Shown here in pieces: positions 4,709 to 6,615 of a DNA stretch of 6,615 nt. The notes under the pieces were generated by a model that had not been told where the DNA came from, searched no databases, and saw nothing but the letters and a program-made list of their open reading frames with translations. This DNA is from 1-14-0-10-45-29 sp964532715. GTDB lineage: Archaea; Micrarchaeota; Micrarchaeia; Anstonellales; Anstonellaceae. The stretch is from assembly GCA_964532715.1 (NCBI GenBank), contig CAZHIX010000051.1, forward strand, positions 1 to 6,615, written 5' to 3'. The position numbers and the translations under genes were made by a program. Within the stretch, counting starts at the first letter, position 1. Every line of letters starts with the position of its first letter.

Positions 4709-6457
4709 CTATTTATCAGTCCAAGTATCTTTATGAAATGCATATGGGGTTTTGCTATGTGTTTCTAAAAGTTTGTCAAGAACATTTTTTGGAATTTCCA
4801 CGTTTTCTTTACGGGCAATTTCAGTCGCAGTTTCCTTACCATTAGCATCTTTACTAATCTCATTTACGAGTATATCGTATGTACCCGCAACTATATCAAC
4901 GTTTTTTAGATGTAAATCATAAGCTTTACCAGGAGTATAATCACAAAGAGGAGTTTTAGAGAAAAGACCATAAGTTATTTTTCCATTTTCCATGCGAACC
5001 TCAGGCAATCCAGTTATATCTGCATCTGATACTACCCTAGATTTAGTCGTTTCTAAGACCACATAAACCGCTTTCCCAGAGTTTACTTGTGGGGCAACAA
5101 ATCTTGCACGTACATTATGAACATTATGCGATTGATCCACTCCAACCTTTTTTTCTGAGGTAGTGTGTTCATCCACTTTTTCTACACTAATCCCCCCAGA
5201 GTTATCGGAATAATAATATGGATTTGCAAGACCTGCTTTAAGCGAGTTAGATATTGAAACTAACGACACAGATTGAACTGTGGTTTGTTGTTCAACTTGC
5301 GTAGAATCTTTTTTCTGCCCCTCTTTTTCGCGTTGAGCCTCTTCTTTGGATTTGTCTTCAGTTAGTCCAGCAGGCTTTTGTTTAGAGCCTTCAGCCAAAT
5401 CTGGGACTAACAGATTATATATCTCATAAGCTCCGAACGCCAAGGCAAAAGCAACAACTGCGCCAATTCTTGCTTTTTTGCCAAATATGATAGAACGAAT
5501 TGGATTGCAGGCTTGAGTAAAAGCTTTTTTTAGAGAATTTTCGGTTTTAAATAACAAACGACCTTCTTCAGACTGCATAAATCTGACTCGAACATCAAAT
5601 TTGTTGAATTCTCCACGCGTAGCAGGATCTAATTTTTCATATTTCTTAAGTTCAGTTGCATAAAAATCTTGATAACTTTTGTTATTTTTGAAAAAATCAA
5701 TTACAACGTTATTGCTAAAAAATTTAGCCCAAACGTCATGAGCTACAGATTTACTCAATATATTATCTACAATTTTCTCAGAATTAATTATATAATCTCT
5801 GAATGGAAAGTTGATGGCAAATTTGGATGCGTCTTTTGCAATTCTGAGTAGAGTTTTATAGCCAGAATATGTCTTCAGTTCAGATATAGACTTAGAAACA
5901 TGACTGTTAGCAGGGCTATTTGGACCAAGAAAATCAGAACCGAAATAAGATTCCCAACCAAGCTGTTTAACCGATGAATTAAACGCATCAATAATCAGCT
6001 GACTTGGAGATTTTTTTATAAAATTCTTATAAGACTTAGCAGAAGCATCATTTGCAAGTGCACCATCATTAATGGTGTTTAAAAATTTGGCCCACAGATC
6101 TTCTTTGAGGGCAGTAACAGATTTGTTAGTTGATTTGGATATTTTTTGCAAAACATTATCAATTTCTGGATTTTCAAATAATGTTTTTTTTAGAAGATTT
6201 CGTGTATCGGTTATTAGCTTGACTTCACGACCATATTTGGTAAAATGAGAAATAACCCACAGCAAAACTGAAACGCCAGCACCATATGTTATAAGAGATG
6301 TAAAAAGCCCTAAGTCCGCATGTTGCACTTCTTCAATATTTTTTGGTGCAATCGGAAGCTTTGGAATTATACGATTTGTATCTAAACTTGCTAAATCATT
6401 TTGAGATGACTTTGAAAAATTATTGGAAAAAAATATTGGATTATTATAAACTCCCAT
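4709..6457 (-). CDS. Unknown two-TM protein with internal duplication and probable extracellular C-terminal domain
   Basis: I do not recognise a family. With the start chosen here the protein has 582 residues: a polar N-terminus, TM1 at about 48-71, a largely helical Lys-rich region at 72-328, TM2 at about 329-352, a charged Lys/Glu/Gln linker near 357-392, and a C-terminal region (about 400-582) with strand-like stretches such as AVYVVLETT and AGTYDILVNE. Basic residues follow TM1 (HFTKYGREVK) and precede TM2 (FGKKAR), so the middle region is probably cytoplasmic and both ends outside. DLWAKF...KSYKNF (120-146) and DVWAKF...KSYQDF (241-265) form an internal repeat. The ATG at 6457 is preferred because AGGTG lies 6 bases upstream and because a TATA box overlaps the alternatives, ATG 6478 and TTG 6490. 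It is first in the row leading to the glycosyltransferases. A surface or envelope role is inference; a viral origin cannot be excluded. Confidence 0.8.
   Translation of the reverse strand: MGVYNNPIFFSNNFSKSSQNDLASLDTNRIIPKLPIAPKNIEEVQHADLGLFTSLITYGAGVSVLLWVISHFTKYGREVKLITDTRNLLKKTLFENPEIDNVLQKISKSTNKSVTALKEDLWAKFLNTINDGALANDASAKSYKNFIKKSPSQLIIDAFNSSVKQLGWESYFGSDFLGPNSPANSHVSKSISELKTYSGYKTLLRIAKDASKFAINFPFRDYIINSEKIVDNILSKSVAHDVWAKFFSNNVVIDFFKNNKSYQDFYATELKKYEKLDPATRGEFNKFDVRVRFMQSEEGRLLFKTENSLKKAFTQACNPIRSIIFGKKARIGAVVAFALAFGAYEIYNLLVPDLAEGSKQKPAGLTEDKSKEEAQREKEGQKKDSTQVEQQTTVQSVSLVSISNSLKAGLANPYYYSDNSGGISVEKVDEHTTSEKKVGVDQSHNVHNVRARFVAPQVNSGKAVYVVLETTKSRVVSDADITGLPEVRMENGKITYGLFSKTPLCDYTPGKAYDLHLKNVDIVAGTYDILVNEISKDANGKETATEIARKENVEIPKNVLDKLLETHSKTPYAFHKDTWTDK
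5663..6163 (-). repeat. Internal protein-level duplication in the two-TM gene
   Basis: Two units are encoded, at 6163-6020 and 5770-5663. Each carries, in order, a DNVL/DNIL helix start (IDNVL at residues 99-103, VDNIL at 230-234), a DLWAKF/DVWAKF box (120-125, 241-246) and KSYKNF/KSYQDF (141-146, 260-265). Spacing between the second and third boxes is nearly equal. The first unit has about 10 extra residues between the first two boxes. The DNA is diverged, so the duplication is old. It suggests two similar helical modules in the predicted cytoplasmic region. Confidence 0.6.
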
Positions 6458-6463
6458 AAACCA

Positions 6464-6468
6464 CACCT
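6464..6468 (-). promoter_or_regulatory. Shine-Dalgarno-like site deciding the start at 6457
   Basis: AGGTG on the minus strand, 6 bases before the ATG at 6457, matches five consecutive bases of the archaeal consensus GGAGGTGATC. No comparable site precedes the in-frame ATG at 6478 or TTG at 6490. Confidence 0.5.
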
Positions 6469-6488
6469 GTACAGACATACAAGATAAC

Positions 6489-6498
6489 AATTATAAAT
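6489..6498 (-). promoter_or_regulatory. TATA box of the two-TM protein gene
   Basis: ATTTATAATT on the minus strand is a good archaeal TATA box. With usual spacing the transcript would begin near 6467, leaving a leader of about 10 bases to the ATG at 6457 and placing both upstream start candidates outside the mRNA. It may drive the whole row of three genes down to 2440. Confidence 0.5.
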
Positions 6499-6577
6499 CA
6501 AATACCTTTGCGTACAAACTTGCAATTAAAACACATTCACAGGCCACAAAAAACATATGAATATCAGATTTGCCGAA

Positions 6578-6612
6578 GAGCACCCAGCCATAAATGGCTG
6601 GGTCTTGTGCTC
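6578..6612. other. Strong hairpin, possible IS200/IS605-type element end
   Basis: CCCAGCCAT (6583-6591) and ATGGCTGGG (6594-6602) are perfect inverted repeats around AA. An outer stem GAGCA/TGCTC (6578-6582, 6608-6612) closes around a 5-base one-sided bulge TCTTG, giving about 14 base pairs in all. Imperfect hairpins with a one-sided bulge, close to the element end, are typical of IS200/IS605 (TnpA/TnpB) elements. No transposase gene is inside the window, so any element would have to lie to the right or be a remnant. A structured RNA or a processing hairpin are alternatives. The 6499-6577 stretch beside it shows nothing recognisable. Confidence 0.5.
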
Positions 6613-6615
6613 ATT

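Noticed and set aside
5669..5851. 60-codon plus-strand reading frame
   Set aside because: Antisense to the long two-TM protein gene, no promoter or ribosome site, and the minus-strand frame is continuous through it.
6458..6490. Longer N-terminus of the two-TM protein from TTG 6490 or ATG 6478
   Set aside because: The TATA box at 6489-6498 would start the transcript near 6467, and the only good ribosome site lies just before ATG 6457. The longer forms remain possible if an upstream promoter is used.

Overview
The window looks archaeal and most likely comes from an AT-rich Thaumarchaeota/Nitrososphaerota-type genome. The reasons are a fibrillarin gene (flpA), a tRNA-Lys gene interrupted by an intron at the canonical 37/38 position, TATA-box promoters with short leaders, and T-run terminators. 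The genus is inference; no 16S or lineage marker is present.

Layout. Five protein genes are visible, all on the minus strand, plus one tRNA on the plus strand. (1) 1-1071 is the first 357 codons of phosphoenolpyruvate synthase (ppsA), cut by the left edge, with a TATA box and Shine-Dalgarno-like site upstream. (2) 1072-1434 has no gene. It holds the ppsA promoter, a pair of imperfect 23-bp direct repeats, T-rich terminator tracts, and two 70-bp tandem copies of the 3' end of the next gene. (3) 1435-2103 is flpA, complete. (4) 2194-2305 is tRNA-Lys(UUU), divergent from flpA. (5) 2306-2439 is a short spacer with no clear gene. (6) 2440-4038 and 3978-4664 are an overlapping pair: a polytopic membrane protein, probably a GT-C-type glycosyltransferase, and a family 2 glycosyltransferase of the dolichyl-phosphate-sugar synthase type. 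(7) 4709-6457 encodes a two-TM protein that I cannot assign to a family; it has an internal duplication and a probable extracellular C-terminal domain. (8) 6499-6615 has no gene but ends in a strong hairpin resembling the subterminal hairpins of IS200/IS605-type elements.

How they fit. ppsA (gluconeogenic PEP formation), flpA (C/D-guided rRNA 2'-O-methylation) and the tRNA are core housekeeping genes. The GT2 gene and the membrane gene probably act in sequence: the cytoplasmic enzyme would load a sugar on a polyprenyl phosphate, and the membrane enzyme would use that lipid-linked sugar outside the membrane. The unknown gene just upstream could be part of the same cell-surface module, but that rests only on position.

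The most unusual feature is the array behind flpA. Two nearly identical 70-bp units each repeat the last 21 codons plus stop. They differ from the real gene end by 8 bases that, read as codons, are largely synonymous. This looks like the 3' end of a related flpA allele left behind by recombination or integration at the gene's 3' end.
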